Made by a program: the position numbers and the translations under genes. The notes under the pieces are model-generated. The model worked only from the letters and a program-made list of their open reading frames with translations. It did not search any database and was not told the DNA's origin. Of a stretch of DNA of 64,000 bases, positions 63,398-64,000 are shown piece by piece. Source of the stretch: Leptospira mtsangambouensis (GTDB lineage Bacteria > Spirochaetota > Leptospiria > Leptospirales > Leptospiraceae); contig NZ_RQHK01000006.1 in the NCBI RefSeq assembly GCF_004770475.1, forward strand, positions 1 through 64,000, in the 5' to 3' direction. Every line of letters starts with the position of its first letter. The stretch's first letter is position 1.

Positions 63398-64000
63398 ATG
63401 CTCTCCCTAATCATCGACAGAGTTGGTAACGTTAATATCTTCAATGTTTTAGAAGATAATCTTCCTGTAGAAGAGTCACATATCCAATCCACGTTAGATG
63501 ATGATCTAATTTTTGAATACTTGGGAGAAGTAGAGAGACTGGTCCATGTTTCTCAATCAGTACTTTCTAATTCAAACCAGATTCTCAATGCTGACATTCT
63601 CCAAGATTTAAAAGTACTTGGCGAAACTTTTTACCAACAGTTTTTTCCTGCATCCATCATTGAAAAATTAAAAAACACAACCAAACATAGCATTCATTTC
63701 AATATAGACCCAGCTCTTGCTCTCATTCCTTGGGAACTTCTGCATGATGGTGCTAGTTTTCTTTCCGACAAATTTAGAATTGGAAAAACAATTCGTGGTG
63801 GATTACATCGTCCCACTCACCATGAAAATCGAAAGATTAAGATGCTCATCATTGCCGATCCTACAGAGGATCTTCCCCACGCTCAAAAAGAAGGTGAGGT
63901 ATTGTTTTCTGTTCTAAGCCAAAAAGTTCCCACACATTTGTTGGAACTCGAGTTCATTGGTGGAAAACAAGTCACCAAACTAAAGTTACTCTCTCTTATC
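63398..64000 (+). CDS. CHAT-domain (caspase-like) protein, truncated by window end
   Basis: 201 codons visible, still open at base 64000. The ATG lies 12 bp after the previous stop; GGGAG is too close to it, so the start is moderately sure. N-terminal residues form a beta-rich lead ([16 protein letters not shown]). The CHAT signature begins at [35 protein letters not shown], followed by [28 protein letters not shown]. The catalytic His and Cys would lie further on. CHAT proteins are cysteine peptidases, often effectors of conflict or cell-death systems. Here it is the third gene behind an unusual sigma factor. Confidence 0.8.
   Translation, partial: MLSLIIDRVGNVNIFNVLEDNLPVEESHIQSTLDDDLIFEYLGEVERLVHVSQSVLSNSNQILNADILQDLKVLGETFYQQFFPASIIEKLKNTTKHSIHFNIDPALALIPWELLHDGASFLSDKFRIGKTIRGGLHRPTHHENRKIKMLIIADPTEDLPHAQKEGEVLFSVLSQKVPTHLLELEFIGGKQVTKLKLLSLI

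Overview
The window looks like a chromosomal segment of a spirochaete of the genus Leptospira, probably a saprophytic species. This is inferred from the content rather than from a marker gene: AT-rich DNA, many lipoproteins with loose spirochaete-type lipoboxes, FliH and FliG homologues, several 7TMR-DISM sensory proteins, a split transketolase next to metK, and cobalamin late-assembly genes. No rRNA, tRNA, CRISPR array, insertion sequence, prophage or replication origin was seen. Genes are packed tightly, often with 1-4 bp overlaps, and several starts are TTG or GTG. Only one gap exceeds 300 bp (29829-30142), and it is a regulatory region.

Layout. 1-4844: envelope lipoproteins and a TPM-domain protein, all on the minus strand. 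5111-12475: an amine/amino-acid permease, a complete 7TMR-DISM adenylate cyclase coupled to an FMN glutamate-synthase-like enzyme, a PAS histidine kinase with its CheY-like partner, and ssb. 12522-20061: two small envelope proteins, an MBOAT acyltransferase, a PilZ / NAD-binding / DUF374 operon, metK, the C-terminal half of transketolase, and clpS. 20156-29018: a glycogen-binding-fold protein, a 1220-residue membrane-anchored TPR protein with an acidic DPF-repeat head, a WecG/TagA glycosyltransferase, an unknown exported protein, an MFS transporter and mtnC.

29015-36687 is a complete nitric oxide reductase island: norFE diverging from norCBQD, then nnrS and a DNR/NnrR-like Crp-Fnr regulator. 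Perfect TTGAT-N4-ATCAA boxes lie before norC and nnrS. A 9/10 copy lies before a distant double hemerythrin gene at 48877, which suggests one NO-responsive regulon. 36700-42764 is an overlapping operon of two 7TMR-DISM pseudokinases, fliH and a divergent FliG paralogue. 42878-47124 holds two overlapping 7TMR-DISM cyclase genes whose catalytic residues are lost in a complementary pattern, as in the C1/C2 halves of mammalian adenylyl cyclase.

47210-60718 is mostly housekeeping: aldehyde dehydrogenase, gatB, cobTSC, dnaE, a membrane AraC regulator and an acyl-CoA ligase. 60761-64000 has an M23 peptidase, then a sigma factor with two region-4-like helix-turn-helix segments, an unknown two-part protein and a CHAT (caspase-like) protein cut by the window end.

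The strongest leads are the split heterodimeric cyclase, the sigma/unknown/CHAT trio and the NO regulon with its two-haem NorC.
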